A stretch of DNA of 64,000 nt from Mesorhizobium sp. 65-26 (GCA_001899205.1 MKVL01000010.1:701914-765913), one strand, 5' to 3'; shown: positions 35,546 through 45,352, counted from the stretch's first letter. A program made the numbers and translations. Notes: generated by a model not told the origin, from the letters alone.

Positions 35546-36031
35546 TCAAGCACTCTTGCGTCGAATTCCGATGGAGCGGCCGGCTCGCTCGGGCATGGGC
35601 AGTTGCGCGTGGGCGGCGCGCATCGCCTCGACCCTGGCCAGAACGTCGGCCGGGAAGGGCGCCACCTTGGGTCCGGACATGTCGACATGCAGCGCCAACT
35701 GCTCTGACGTGGCCGCGAGCCAGCCGTCGACATGGCGGATTTCCTGGTAGAAGCGCAGCCGCTTCTCGTCGTGGTCGATGAGCTGGAACGAACCACGGAC
35801 CTTGTGATCGAGGTGAAGCTCCTGCACGTAGCAGACATGGACTTCGGCGCTGTAGATGGTCAGCCGGCGATTGCGGGCGTAATCCGGTCCCATGTCCAGG
35901 GCGGCGAAGGCTTCGTCGGAACAGCGGTCGAACAGGACGTTGTAATAGGCCATGTTGAGATGGCCGTTATAGTCGATCCAGTCTTTCTCTATGCCCATGA
36001 CGGCCGAGATGAACGGGGCAGGGGTCGACAT
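35546..36031 (-). CDS. Hot-dog fold acyl-CoA thioesterase-like protein
   Basis: A 161-residue protein of the 4-hydroxybenzoyl-CoA thioesterase-like group. The catalytic helix region is DWIDYNGHLNMAYYNVLFDRCSDEAF (about 17-42) with the Asp/Asn and HLN pattern of these enzymes. The strands AEVHVCYVQELHLDHKVRGSFQLIDHDEKRLRFYQEI follow. AAGGAG before ATG 36031 decides the start; the longer frame to 36235 is noncoding. Similar proteins are linked to carnitine/betaine catabolism in some bacteria, but no such partner is adjacent here. Confidence 0.82.
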   Translation of the reverse strand: MSTPAPFISAVMGIEKDWIDYNGHLNMAYYNVLFDRCSDEAFAALDMGPDYARNRRLTIYSAEVHVCYVQELHLDHKVRGSFQLIDHDEKRLRFYQEIRHVDGWLAATSEQLALHVDMSGPKVAPFPADVLARVEAMRAAHAQLPMPERAGRSIGIRRKSA

Positions 36032-36331
36032 GAAAACTCCTTGTTCTGGCGCTGGACAGCGCATGCAGGCTGAGACTAAGCAGGCTCCGTTGGCTTCGCC
36101 AAAGCGACGTCCGCCGCCGGTTGTTCGTCGCAGGTTTCCGCCGCATGGCCATCGGACATCCAGTGGAACCCGCCTACAGCGCCGCTGGTCCTTCCGGACG
36201 TGCAACGGACGCTGTAGCACTTCTACTGTGCGCATGGTCCTGTTTGGAAATCGATTCCGGTTTCCGGGTCACGCGCTACGCATCCGTAGCCGTTCCACAA
36301 GGCGGCCACTGGTCCATTCGCGGAGGAATTC
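36032..36331. other. Intergenic region containing a dispersed repeat
   Basis: About 300 nt between divergent genes. Apart from the repeat element at 36175-36265 and the GAGGAA ribosome-binding site of the next gene, I see nothing gene-like. Confidence 0.5.
36175..36265. repeat. Degenerate copy of a rhizobial dispersed intergenic repeat
   Basis: The segment has inverted ends TACAGCG (36175-36181) and CGCTGTA (36210-36216), then GCACTT and a second hairpin GGAAA-N10-TTTCC (36246-36265) containing ATCGATTCCG. This layout (TACAGCGCCG, hairpin, GGACGCTGTAGCACTT, ATCGATTCCG) is one I recall as a common repeat family in Rhizobiales genomes. The copy is diverged. Family assignment is from memory, not a search. 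Confidence 0.6.
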
Positions 36332-37744
36332 ATGGCTCTGAGCGACCTCAATCCGGTCGAACGCAACGAGGAGGGCATAGCCGCGGTGCTCGGCATCCTC
36401 AAGCAGCGCTTCGGCGACCGCTTCCAGACCGGGCAGGCGATTCGCTCGCAGCACGCGCACACCACCACCTACATCCCGACCCAGGCGCCGGACGGCGTGG
36501 CTTTCCCCGAAAGCACGGCCGAGGTGCAGGAGATCGTTAGGGCCTGCGCCGAGCATCGTGTGCCGGTGATCGCCTTCGGTGTCGGTTCCTCGCTCGAAGG
36601 TCATACCAATGCGCCCGGTGGCGGCATCTCGGTCGACACGTCGCGCATGAACCGCATCCTGTCCGTCAACCCGCAGGACCTCGACTGCACGGTCGAGCCG
36701 GGTGTAACGCGCGAGGAACTGAACCGGCACCTGCGCGATACCGGCCTGTTCTTTCCCATAGACCCTGGCGCCAATGCCTCGCTGGGCGGCATGGCGGCGA
36801 CGCGTGCCTCGGGCACCAACGCGGTGCGCTACGGCACAATGCGCGAGAACGTTTTGTCGCTGACGGCCGTCATGGCGGATGGCGAGGCGGTGACGACGGG
36901 CAAGCGGGCGAAGAAGAGCTCCGCCGGCTACGACCTGACCCGCCTGCTGGTGGGGTCGGAAGGCACGCTCGGCATCATCACCGCGCTGACGCTGAAGCTT
37001 CAGGGCATTCCGCAGGCAATTTCCGGCGGCGTCTGCCCGTTCCCCAGCCTGGAAGCCGCCTGCAACGCGGTGATCGCGACGATCCAGATGGGTATTCCCG
37101 TGGCGCGCATCGAACTGGTCAACGCGCTGCAGATGCGGGCGATGAAGAACTACTCCAAGCTCGATTATCCCGAGAGCCCGTGCCTGTTCGTCGAATTCCA
37201 CGGCAGCGACGCCGGTGTCGCCGAACAGGCCGAGACCTTCGGCATGATCGCCGAGGAGCAGGGCGGCGGCCCGTTCCTGTGGACCAGCGTTGCCGAGGAG
37301 CGGACCAAGCTCTGGAAGGCGCGGCACGATGCCTACTGGTCGTCGCTGACGCTGCGGCCGGGCGCCAAGGGCCTGTCGACGGATGTCTGCGTGCCGATCT
37401 CGCGCTTCGCCGAATGCGTCACCGAGACCGAGGCCGACATTGCCGAGATGGGGCTTATCGCGCCGATCGTCGGGCATGCCGGCGACGGCAATTTCCACGT
37501 GCTGGTGCTTATGGATGTCGACGATCCCAAGGAGATCGAGCTGTCGGAGAAGTTCGTGGCCAGGCTCAACATGCGCGCGATCGCCATGGATGGCACCTGC
37601 ACCGGAGAACACGGCATCGGCCAGGGCAAGGTCGGCTTCCTGCGCCATGAGCTCGGCCATGGCGTCGACATCATGCGCACGATCAAGCAGGCGCTCGATC
37701 CGCTCAACATCATGAATCCCGGCAAGATCCTGCCCGGCCGCTGA
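36332..37744 (+). CDS. FAD-linked D-lactate dehydrogenase/glycolate-oxidase-type oxidoreductase
   Basis: A 470-residue flavoprotein of the D-lactate dehydrogenase (cytochrome) family, oxidising a 2-hydroxy acid and feeding electrons to the respiratory chain. The FAD_binding_4 (PCMH-type) domain spans about 50-230 with VPVIAFGVGSSLEGH, GANASLGGMAATRASGTNAVRYG and DLTRLLVGSEGTLGIIT. The FAD-oxidase C-terminal domain spans about 230-470 with VGHAGDGNFHVL and DGTCTGEHGIGQGKVGFL, which hold conserved His residues of the active site. GAGGAA precedes the ATG. D-lactate versus related hydroxy acids cannot be separated by eye. Confidence 0.9.
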   Translation: MALSDLNPVERNEEGIAAVLGILKQRFGDRFQTGQAIRSQHAHTTTYIPTQAPDGVAFPESTAEVQEIVRACAEHRVPVIAFGVGSSLEGHTNAPGGGISVDTSRMNRILSVNPQDLDCTVEPGVTREELNRHLRDTGLFFPIDPGANASLGGMAATRASGTNAVRYGTMRENVLSLTAVMADGEAVTTGKRAKKSSAGYDLTRLLVGSEGTLGIITALTLKLQGIPQAISGGVCPFPSLEAACNAVIATIQMGIPVARIELVNALQMRAMKNYSKLDYPESPCLFVEFHGSDAGVAEQAETFGMIAEEQGGGPFLWTSVAEERTKLWKARHDAYWSSLTLRPGAKGLSTDVCVPISRFAECVTETEADIAEMGLIAPIVGHAGDGNFHVLVLMDVDDPKEIELSEKFVARLNMRAIAMDGTCTGEHGIGQGKVGFLRHELGHGVDIMRTIKQALDPLNIMNPGKILPGR

Positions 37745-37913
37745 GGGGGAGGCGCAGCCTGCTTCACGCCTATCGGCCTGATTTTTCCCGATTTTCGGCA
37801 AGGCCATGGCTTCGTTTCCCCGGCGCGGAAGCGGCCAACTCCCTCGTGTCTTGACCGCGCCGCTGTTCAGCCCGACAGTCTTGGGCGGGAGCAGTCGAGA
37901 GGAGAAACGGCTT

Positions 37914-38435
37914 ATGGCTATTTCACGCAGGGAAGAGATCCGCGCGCTCAACGCCGACGAGCACGCCCTTGTGGAGAAGACGCATCATCCGGCGGTGCAG
38001 GAGCTTTCCGACGCCGACCTGTCCGGCCTTGTGAAGCTTGTGCGGGAGCGTCGCGACAAGGCGCAGACCGAGGCGCATCGTCGCCGTCGCGAGATGCGCG
38101 GCAAGGGCGCTCCCAAGGGTGCCGCCGCCTCGAAAGCCGATAGTGGTTCGCAGGTGAAGCTCGCGGTGCTGGCCATGGCCATGCGGCGCCTTAACGGCGA
38201 GGCCGAGCGGCGCCGGCAACTGGCGGCGAGTCTCGCCCTGACGGAAAGCGCGCGCAAGGCGCTGGCGATGAAACAGCAGGCCAAGGGCGATGGCGCCGCC
38301 TTCAACTCGCGCACCGCCAGGAAGGGCATGCGGTCCGTCGCCAACCAGAAGGTGGCGAGCCTGGTGCGCCCGGCCGAACTCGGCCGGCAGCGCAAGGCCG
38401 GCAAGGTGGCGCAGGCCAAGCGCGACGCGCGCTGA
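37914..38435 (+). CDS. Conserved basic hypothetical protein
   Basis: A 173-residue, Arg/Lys/Ala-rich, predicted helical protein: EEIRALNADEHALVEKTHHPAVQELSDADLSGLVKLVRERRDKAQ, a basic linker, then AMRRLNGEAERRRQLAASLALTESARKALAMKQQ and a basic tail. The charge (very high pI) suggests nucleic-acid binding. GAGAGGAG precedes ATG 37914; the frame upstream reads as noncoding. No characterised family recognised. Confidence 0.7.
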   Translation: MAISRREEIRALNADEHALVEKTHHPAVQELSDADLSGLVKLVRERRDKAQTEAHRRRREMRGKGAPKGAAASKADSGSQVKLAVLAMAMRRLNGEAERRRQLAASLALTESARKALAMKQQAKGDGAAFNSRTARKGMRSVANQKVASLVRPAELGRQRKAGKVAQAKRDAR

Positions 38436-38478
38436 CCCTTTTCGCCGATCGAACCCGGAATGGCTTCCGCTCGGCGGC

Positions 38479-39453
38479 TCAGCCCGCAGCGGAGGATTGC
38501 TGGACGAGGTCCTGCAACGCCGGTCGTGTCGGCGCGAAGAACGTCGTGCCCGTATGCGGTGTCGAGAAATCGAGCAGCCTGTCATAGGCGCCGGCCGGCT
38601 CGCCGACATACATGCGCTGCAGCATCTTCTCGATCACCCAGAGGTACCTGCTGTAGCCGATGAAATAGGTACCGTATTCGTTCTGCCCCGGCCGGCCGAA
38701 CGGCATGTTGTCGCGCAGTATGTCGTATTCGTTGCCGGCGTCGTCCTCGATCGTGGCCAGCGACTTGTGCGATTTGCGCGGCTTGTCGTCATCGTCGATC
38801 TCGATGTTGTCGATCTTGGTGCGGCCGATGATCTCTTCCTGGACATGCGTCGGTGTTTTCGCCCAGGCGCGCATGTCGTGCAGGTATTTTTGCACGACGA
38901 CGTAGCTGCCGCCGGCGAAGTCCGCATCCTCGTCGCCGACCAGGGCTGCGGCCGGAAGGTCGAGGCCTGTCGGGTTGGCGGTGCCGTCGACGAAGCCGAG
39001 CAGGTCGCGCGCGTCGAAATAGCGAAAACCTGAAACCTCATCGACGACGGTGATGCTGCCGCCAAGGCTGTCGAGTAGAATGCGCTCGAACTCGAAGCAC
39101 ATGTCGGAGCGTTCGGCGCGGATGTGGAACAGCAGGTCGCCCGCCGTCGAGGGCGCCGAATGAACCGGCCCCTTGACCGGCGCGAAAGGCTTGAGCTCGC
39201 GCGGCCGACGGCCCGGCGACAGCCGGTTCCACAGGTCGGCGCCTATGCCGGCGATGCAGGACAGCCGGCCGGAGAGGTCGCGGAAGCCGACATTCTTGAC
39301 GAGATCGTCGAGGCCGCCCAGCACAGAGGCAACTTTTGCAAGCGCGGCCTTGTCGGCGTTCACGGTGACGACGAGGAAAACCGCGGCCAGCGAGAGAGGG
39401 GCGTCGATGCTCTGCGCGTCGATCGGGACCCTGTCCCAGTTCTTGCCTGACAT
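38479..39453 (-). CDS. Dye-decolorizing (DyP-type) heme peroxidase
   Basis: A 324-residue heme peroxidase that reduces H2O2 with broad substrates. The DyP signature GFVDGTANP (153-161) contains the distal catalytic Asp. Downstream segments RTKIDNIEIDDDD, a likely proximal heme His in KSHKSL (about 229), and NEYGTYFIGYSRYLWVIEKMLQRM follow the family pattern. There is no signal peptide. It is convergent with the basic hypothetical gene. No encapsulin gene is adjacent. Confidence 0.93.
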   Translation of the reverse strand: MSGKNWDRVPIDAQSIDAPLSLAAVFLVVTVNADKAALAKVASVLGGLDDLVKNVGFRDLSGRLSCIAGIGADLWNRLSPGRRPRELKPFAPVKGPVHSAPSTAGDLLFHIRAERSDMCFEFERILLDSLGGSITVVDEVSGFRYFDARDLLGFVDGTANPTGLDLPAAALVGDEDADFAGGSYVVVQKYLHDMRAWAKTPTHVQEEIIGRTKIDNIEIDDDDKPRKSHKSLATIEDDAGNEYDILRDNMPFGRPGQNEYGTYFIGYSRYLWVIEKMLQRMYVGEPAGAYDRLLDFSTPHTGTTFFAPTRPALQDLVQQSSAAG

Positions 39454-39662
39454 CGGGAATGCTCCGTGCTGGGTTCAAAACATGGCGGTCGGGGACACCG
39501 CCACCGGGGCGGGATTTTCAGTGAAAAGATATCGTGATGGCGCGTCCTCGCGCAACAGAGCCGATTGTTCGAAGTTGCGCTTCCGTCAGCGGAAATTGCC
39601 TCTTTATCGACACGCTGTTGCGGGTAGAGTGCGGCTGATTTTCAACCGACCTCCTGAGGCTG

Positions 39663-42600
39663 ATGCTCGCACGCCTGTTCGTGATCTTCGGTGGCATTTT
39701 CGTGCTGGTGCTGTGCGCGGCGCTGGTGGTGCCGTATTTTGTCGACTGGACCGGCTATCGCGCAGAGTTCGAGCGCGAGGCGAGCGCCATTCTCGGCCGC
39801 AAGGTGACGGTGAGGGGCGATGCGACCGCCAGATTGCTGCCGTTTCCGTCGGTGACCTTCTCGAACGTTGCCGTGGCCGGCGGTCCTGATGGAAAGCCCG
39901 CCATGACCGTCGAGACGTTCTCGATGGACGCGGAGCTGGCGCCGTTCCTGCGCGGCGAGGTGCTGATCTTCGACATGCGGCTGGTGCGTCCGAAGGCAAC
40001 CATCGACATCGCCGCCGACGGCACGGTCGACTGGGCGATGCGGCCATCGTCGCCCTTCGACCTCAACCAGATCGCGATCGAGAAACTGACGGTGACGGAT
40101 GGCGAGATCGCGTTGCGCCATGCCGCCGGCGGCCGCAGCCATCTCGTCTCCGAGATCAACTCGACCATTTCGGCCAAGTCCCTGGCCGGGCCATGGCGGA
40201 TGGACGGCACGTTGCGGCTCGACGGGCTGCAAGCCACGGTCGGAGCCTCTACCGGACGCGCCGAGGGCGACGGCCAGATGCGGGTGCGGTTGAAGGTCGA
40301 TCCGGATGCCTATCCTCTCGTCATCGAGACGGACGGCAATGCCGGCATCGTCAACGGCGCTGCTCTTTATTCGGGCCAGTTCAAGATTTCGGGCGTCGAC
40401 CGCGGCGGCGCCGACAAGGTGGCGGCGGAGCTGCGCGGCAGTGATGGCGAAACCGTCAAGGTCGCGGCGGGCAAGCCGGTCCCGGGGTTCCGGCTGAACG
40501 GCAAGTTCGCGCTCAACCACCAGAAGCTCGGCATAGATGAGTTCCGTTTCGAGACCGGGCCGCTGGACAATCCCTACACTGCCGACGGCAAGGCGTCGGT
40601 CGACCTTGGCCTGAAGCCGCGCTTCTCCATCGAAGCCAGCGGCGCGCAGGTTCAGTTCGACGAGACGATGGGCGGTTCAGGCACGGGATTGACCCTGCAG
40701 AAGCGCATCGCGGCGCTGGAGCAGGCGCTGATCGCCCTGCCGAAGCCTACCATCCCGGGCACCGTGGAGGTGAGGTTGCCGGCGGTCGTTGCCGGCGACA
40801 CCACGGTGCGCGATGTGCATCTTTCCGCCGAGCCCACCGATGGCGGCTGGTCGGTGAAGTCGCTGGCCGCGACATTGCCCGGGCGCGCGACGCTCGAGGC
40901 CGATGGGCAATTGAGTGTCCGGGATCGCTTCGGCTTCACCGGCTCGCTGCTGCTGGCCGTGGCGCAGCCCTCCGGCTTCGCCGCATGGCTGTCGAAGGAT
41001 GTCGACGAGGCGATACGGCGCCTGCCAGCGGCCGGGTTCAAGGCGAAAGTCGACCTCAGCGAGGACCGCCAGGCGTTCAGCGACCTCGAACTGATCCTGG
41101 GCAAGGCAAAGTTCTCCGGCCGCATCGATTCCAGCCAGCCGCAGGGTGCTCGCCCCTCGGTGCTGATGCAGCTCGAGGGTGGCGCGCTCGACGTCGACGG
41201 GCTGGCTGCCTTCGCCTCGATCTTCGTCAGCGACAAGGGGGCGAACCGCTTCGCCGACCGCGACCTCGATTTCCAGATCAAGGCCGGTCCGGTCAGCGCC
41301 GGCGGCCTGACCGCCGACACTGTCGACACCGCGTTGAGGCTGCGGCAAGGCCTGCTCGAGATCGACCGGCTGTCGGTCGGCGGATTGGCCGGCGCTTCGA
41401 TCAGCGCTACCGGCCGGGTCAAGGATTTCCCGGCGAGCCCGACGGGCAAGCTCGATGCCTCGGTGGTGGCCGTCGATCTGAAGCCGCTGATCGACGTCGC
41501 GGCGCAGCACTATCCGGACAACGCCGTGCTCAAGGGGCTGGCGGACCGGGTGGCCACCTTTCCAGAGCTCTTCCAGGATACCCGTATCGATTTCGTCGCA
41601 AGCGCCGCCGACAATGGCGATGGCACGACGGGTCTGGCAATGAGCGGGCAGGGCAAGGCCGGCGGTTCCGCCTTCTCGGCCTCGCTCTCCGGCAAGGGCG
41701 CACCGGGGCGGCTCGCGGAAGCGCCGCTCATGTTGACCTTCAACGCCAGGAACCCGGATGCGACGGCATTGCTGGCGCTCTACGGCCTGCCGACATTGCC
41801 ACTTGGCATGCTTGGCGAAGCGAACACCGATATCACGGCGAATGGCTCGCTGGCCGGGGGGCTGAAGACCAGCTTCCGTCTGGCCGGCAACGACTTCAAG
41901 ACCGATTTCGAAGGCACGGTCACCGCTTCGCCGCAGGGCCCGACCGCTCGCGGCAAGATCGGCCTCGAAGCAGCCGATATCGAGCCCTGGCTGATGACGA
42001 CCGGCGTCGGCCTGCCGGGGATGGGCACGGGTCTGCCGGCGACGCTCACGGCGCAGGCCGACTACGGCAACGGATTGTTGGTGCTGGACACGCTGGACGG
42101 AAAGCTCAACGGAGGCGCGGTGTCCGGCGACGTCAATCTCGACGTCAAGGGCGGCCTGCCGCATCTCTCCGGCGCGCTCAGCCTCGACGATCTCGACCTC
42201 GATCCGATGGTGACCTCGCTGTTCGGCGATTCAGCCCTGGCGAGCACCGGGGACGGAACCTGGCCATCGACGCCGTTCAGCCGCAAGTCGAGCCTGCCAT
42301 TCACCGCCGATCTTGACCTGACGACGGGCGTGCTCATCGCCGGTCCGCATGCCACAGCCCGCGACGCGACCTTCTCGCTAAAGCTCGATCCAGGCGAAAT
42401 CCGGGTCTCCGATCTCAAGGCGAAGTTCCTAGGCGGCTCGCTCGACGGCCTGTTCGACCTCAAGAACACCGACGGCACGGGGCTTTTCTCGGGTCAGATG
42501 AGGCTTGTCGATGCCGATCTGGCCTCCGTGCTGCCGGGCGCCGGCGTCAGCGGAAGGACCAACATATCGACCGCGCTGTCGACCAGCGGAAAGTCGGTGG

Positions 42601-43523
42601 ACGCGATGATCGCGGCTTTGTCCGGCTCAGGCACCGCAACCTTGCAGGGTCTGTCGATAGCAGGGGTCAATCCCGATGCGTTCGGAACTTTCATTGCCAA
42701 GGCCGATGCGATCGGCCGCGACATAGACGCGGCCAAGACCGCCGGCTTCGCGCCTCAGGTAGCGTCCGCCGGCGATTTCGCGGCGACAGGCACCGACATC
42801 GCCTTCACGGTTGCCGGCGGTACGCTGAGAGCGCCGCCGGTCAATTTCGAGAATCCGGCCGCCACGCTGTCGGCTGATCTGTCGGCCGACCTCAACGCAG
42901 GCACTGTCTCGGCGCGCGGAGCCATCACCTACAAGCCTGGCGACGAGGCGCTGGTCGGCTCCGAACCGGCCGTGAATTTCAGCGCCGAGGGTCCTTTCGG
43001 GGCCATCAAGCGCCAGTTCGACAGTGAGCCGCTGGCGCAATTCCTGACACAGCGCGCGCTGGAGAAGGAGCAGCAGCGGGTCGAAGCCATGCAGGCCAGT
43101 CTGCTGGAGAAGCAGCGCCTGCGCCGCGAGGTTCGCTACTACGCCGCGTTGCAGGCCGATCGTGACGCGGCGGCCGCGGAAGAGCAGCGCAAGCTGGAGG
43201 AGGCGGCCCGGCAAAAGGCCGAGGCCGAAGCCCGCGCCGCCGCGGAAGCAAAAGCCAAGGCCGACGCCGAGGCCCAGCAGAGGGCAGCGGACGCGGCGGC
43301 GAAGGCCCAAGCCGAGCAGGAGCGGCGCAAGGCCGAGGAGGCGATGCGCATCGCCGCCGAGGCGAAGGCCCGGCTGGAAGCCGAGCGCAAGGCGGCCGAG
43401 CAGCAGCCCGCGCAGCCGCCGCAGGTCGAGCGCGCGCCATTGCCGCCGACCAGCGAGGAAGCGCCGGCGACGCCCAAAGGCAACCCGTTCACGATCGAGA
43501 ATCTGCTGAAATCGCTGCCGTAG
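39663..43523 (+). CDS. Large AsmA-family inner-membrane/periplasmic protein
   Basis: AsmA-like proteins form long beta-structured bridges in the envelope and affect outer-membrane lipid homeostasis. The 1286-residue product has one N-terminal membrane helix (about 4-24), then the AsmA start pattern VDWTGYRAEFEREASAILGRKVTVRGDATARLLPFPSVTFSNVAV. About 1050 residues of repetitive beta-rich sequence follow, with a C-terminal AsmA-type region around MIAALSGSGTATLQGLSIAG. The last 190 residues are a charged Ala/Glu/Lys/Arg coiled coil (about 1120-1255) ending in a Pro-rich tail, ENLLKSLP. It appears monocistronic. Confidence 0.88.
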   Translation: MLARLFVIFGGIFVLVLCAALVVPYFVDWTGYRAEFEREASAILGRKVTVRGDATARLLPFPSVTFSNVAVAGGPDGKPAMTVETFSMDAELAPFLRGEVLIFDMRLVRPKATIDIAADGTVDWAMRPSSPFDLNQIAIEKLTVTDGEIALRHAAGGRSHLVSEINSTISAKSLAGPWRMDGTLRLDGLQATVGASTGRAEGDGQMRVRLKVDPDAYPLVIETDGNAGIVNGAALYSGQFKISGVDRGGADKVAAELRGSDGETVKVAAGKPVPGFRLNGKFALNHQKLGIDEFRFETGPLDNPYTADGKASVDLGLKPRFSIEASGAQVQFDETMGGSGTGLTLQKRIAALEQALIALPKPTIPGTVEVRLPAVVAGDTTVRDVHLSAEPTDGGWSVKSLAATLPGRATLEADGQLSVRDRFGFTGSLLLAVAQPSGFAAWLSKDVDEAIRRLPAAGFKAKVDLSEDRQAFSDLELILGKAKFSGRIDSSQPQGARPSVLMQLEGGALDVDGLAAFASIFVSDKGANRFADRDLDFQIKAGPVSAGGLTADTVDTALRLRQGLLEIDRLSVGGLAGASISATGRVKDFPASPTGKLDASVVAVDLKPLIDVAAQHYPDNAVLKGLADRVATFPELFQDTRIDFVASAADNGDGTTGLAMSGQGKAGGSAFSASLSGKGAPGRLAEAPLMLTFNARNPDATALLALYGLPTLPLGMLGEANTDITANGSLAGGLKTSFRLAGNDFKTDFEGTVTASPQGPTARGKIGLEAADIEPWLMTTGVGLPGMGTGLPATLTAQADYGNGLLVLDTLDGKLNGGAVSGDVNLDVKGGLPHLSGALSLDDLDLDPMVTSLFGDSALASTGDGTWPSTPFSRKSSLPFTADLDLTTGVLIAGPHATARDATFSLKLDPGEIRVSDLKAKFLGGSLDGLFDLKNTDGTGLFSGQMRLVDADLASVLPGAGVSGRTNISTALSTSGKSVDAMIAALSGSGTATLQGLSIAGVNPDAFGTFIAKADAIGRDIDAAKTAGFAPQVASAGDFAATGTDIAFTVAGGTLRAPPVNFENPAATLSADLSADLNAGTVSARGAITYKPGDEALVGSEPAVNFSAEGPFGAIKRQFDSEPLAQFLTQRALEKEQQRVEAMQASLLEKQRLRREVRYYAALQADRDAAAAEEQRKLEEAARQKAEAEARAAAEAKAKADAEAQQRAADAAAKAQAEQERRKAEEAMRIAAEAKARLEAERKAAEQQPAQPPQVERAPLPPTSEEAPATPKGNPFTIENLLKSLP

Positions 43524-43738
43524 GTAGCGGCGTGGGCAGGGAGGCGTAAACACCGGCGTCTCCCGGCCATGATTGCATCGTTCGAGCCAGCCATGCGGGC
43601 GAGGGGTTCCCTTTGTCGGCCCACAGCTTCGCAAGAGGGCACCCGGAGGATGCCCAGGCAATTCTCGTGCTTCCTCAGGTCGAGCCAACGCGTTCGCCGT
43701 GCCGGCGATCCGCCGAGCCCTTGATTTCTATTGCCTGA

Positions 43739-44887
43739 ATGGCGAATGATACGGGCGTAGTTGGGGGATTACAGAAAATCGCTTTCGATCTGCGGTCTAT
43801 AGTCGACAGGTCCGCCCGGATCACCGAAGCGGCCGATCGCGCCGTTTTCGAAGCAGGTGCCTGGGATGATTTTGTCGAACTGCTCGGCGATGCTGTTCCG
43901 GATACCTGCATAGTGTTCCAGCGCTTCAACCTGCGCCGGAACAGGGTCGACTATGATCGCGTCCTGAACATGGACCCGGACGACGAGTCCAGTTACCGGC
44001 AACATTATTGTAGCTTGAATCCATGGGTCGAGCCGATGCGCTCCGTGCCGCCCGGCACGGTGCTCGTCAGCGAGCGCGACTGCCCTTCCGGCAGTTTCAG
44101 CCATACGGAATTCTACGACTGGCTGCATCCTGAAATGCGCGCGGGAGCAGCGATCATTCTGGAGGCAGGTGGTGAGAACCTGGCTGCCATAGGCGTGCAC
44201 TACGGTGTCGGGCGCGCCGGCGCCCTTGACGAACCCGTCTCCAAATTGCTGCGCCGGATCAGCGGGCCATTGCTGCGATCCATGGAAGCCGCGCGCCTGT
44301 TGGAACGGACGATGGATCGTGAAAGGTCGGCCGCGGCAATCGTCTCGCTGACCCGCGACATCGCATGCGTGGTTGACGAGCAGCTGAAGGTCACCGACGC
44401 CAACGCACGTGCAGAGAGCGAATTCCAGCTTCGCAAGGTGGTCTCGCTGCGGGCCGGGAGGTTTTCCGTTCCGGCGCCCGATATCAACGGCTGGCTGGGG
44501 GATACGCTCGCGCTTTTGGCGGCGGGACGCGAGCCCGCTGCGACGACGAAGGTGTTCCTTGCCGATGGTGTGCATCAGATTGGCGTTGTGCGCCTTCCCG
44601 CGGGCTCCGCGCTGTTTTCGAGCGGCCCGCTTTTTCTGATCATCGTGCGCAATCTGTCGGCCCCGGCGGGAGCCGGCACGATCTCGGATCTGGCCGCCGC
44701 ATTTGGTCTGACACCGGCTGAGATCAGGTTGTGCGAGACGCTTTTGCAGGGCCATTCGCTGAAGGACGCCGCCGACATGCTCGGAGTGGCTTCCGAAACG
44801 GCCAGGCACAGGCTGAAGACGATCTTCCAGAAGACCGACACCCACAAGCAGAGCGAATTGATAGCGCTTCTTGGACGTCTGCTTTGA
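43739..44887 (+). CDS. LuxR-type helix-turn-helix transcriptional regulator
   Basis: A 382-residue regulator. About 300 N-terminal residues form a mixed alpha/beta sensor region (FQRFNLRRNRVDYDRVLNMDPDD, AGAAIILEAGGENLAAIGVHYG), probably GAF/PAS-like, with no receiver Asp. The C-terminal LuxR/GerE domain is LAAAFGLTPAEIRLCETLLQGHSLKDAADMLGVASETARHRLKTIFQKTDTHKQSELIALL (about 318-380). It is not an acyl-homoserine-lactone receptor by visible motif. Ligand and targets unknown; it is convergent with the MarR gene. Confidence 0.85.
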   Translation: MANDTGVVGGLQKIAFDLRSIVDRSARITEAADRAVFEAGAWDDFVELLGDAVPDTCIVFQRFNLRRNRVDYDRVLNMDPDDESSYRQHYCSLNPWVEPMRSVPPGTVLVSERDCPSGSFSHTEFYDWLHPEMRAGAAIILEAGGENLAAIGVHYGVGRAGALDEPVSKLLRRISGPLLRSMEAARLLERTMDRERSAAAIVSLTRDIACVVDEQLKVTDANARAESEFQLRKVVSLRAGRFSVPAPDINGWLGDTLALLAAGREPAATTKVFLADGVHQIGVVRLPAGSALFSSGPLFLIIVRNLSAPAGAGTISDLAAAFGLTPAEIRLCETLLQGHSLKDAADMLGVASETARHRLKTIFQKTDTHKQSELIALLGRLL

Positions 44888-44920
44888 CGCCTTGAGCCAG
44901 TCCTGGCGATGGTGGACGCC

Positions 44921-45352
44921 TCAGTCGCCGCTGTTGCGGGAGAGCAGGCGCCGCAGCATCGGCTCGATGCGCGACAGTTCGTCGAGATGCGCGGCGGAAA
45001 GGTCCGCCAGGCAATCCTCGGCATATCCGGTGAGCCGCAGGAGGACGCGGCGATGATCCTGCTTGTCCTGGTCCCTGACGACGAGGCCGGCTTCGCAAAG
45101 CCGGTCGACAAGCTCCACCGCGCTGTGATGGCGGATGCGCAGGCGCTCGGCAAGGTCGCCGACCGTCACCGGGCCGCCGCCCGGAAAGCCCTTGATTGCC
45201 AGCAACGCCTGATGTTGGCGCGGGGTGAGGCCCGCTCCATTGGCCTGTGTCTGGCTGAATTCCAGGAAGCGTCGGATCAGATAACGAAACTCTGAAAGCC
45301 TCTGATACTCGGCCTGGCTGATGGCGGGACGTTGTCTCTGCGGCTCTGTCAT
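44921..45352 (-). CDS. MarR family transcriptional regulator
   Basis: A 143-residue winged-helix regulator: LTPRQHQALLAIKGFPGGGPVTVGDLAERLRIRHHSAVELVDRLCEAGLVVRDQDKQDHRRVLLRLT carries the recognition helix and the wing (D-x-R-R). The start at 45352 is the first in-frame ATG that gives a normal-length MarR protein. It is divergent from a ClC-type channel gene. A perfect dyad overlaps that gene's predicted promoter, so it very likely represses the channel gene and itself. Confidence 0.92.
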   Translation of the reverse strand: MTEPQRQRPAISQAEYQRLSEFRYLIRRFLEFSQTQANGAGLTPRQHQALLAIKGFPGGGPVTVGDLAERLRIRHHSAVELVDRLCEAGLVVRDQDKQDHRRVLLRLTGYAEDCLADLSAAHLDELSRIEPMLRRLLSRNSGD

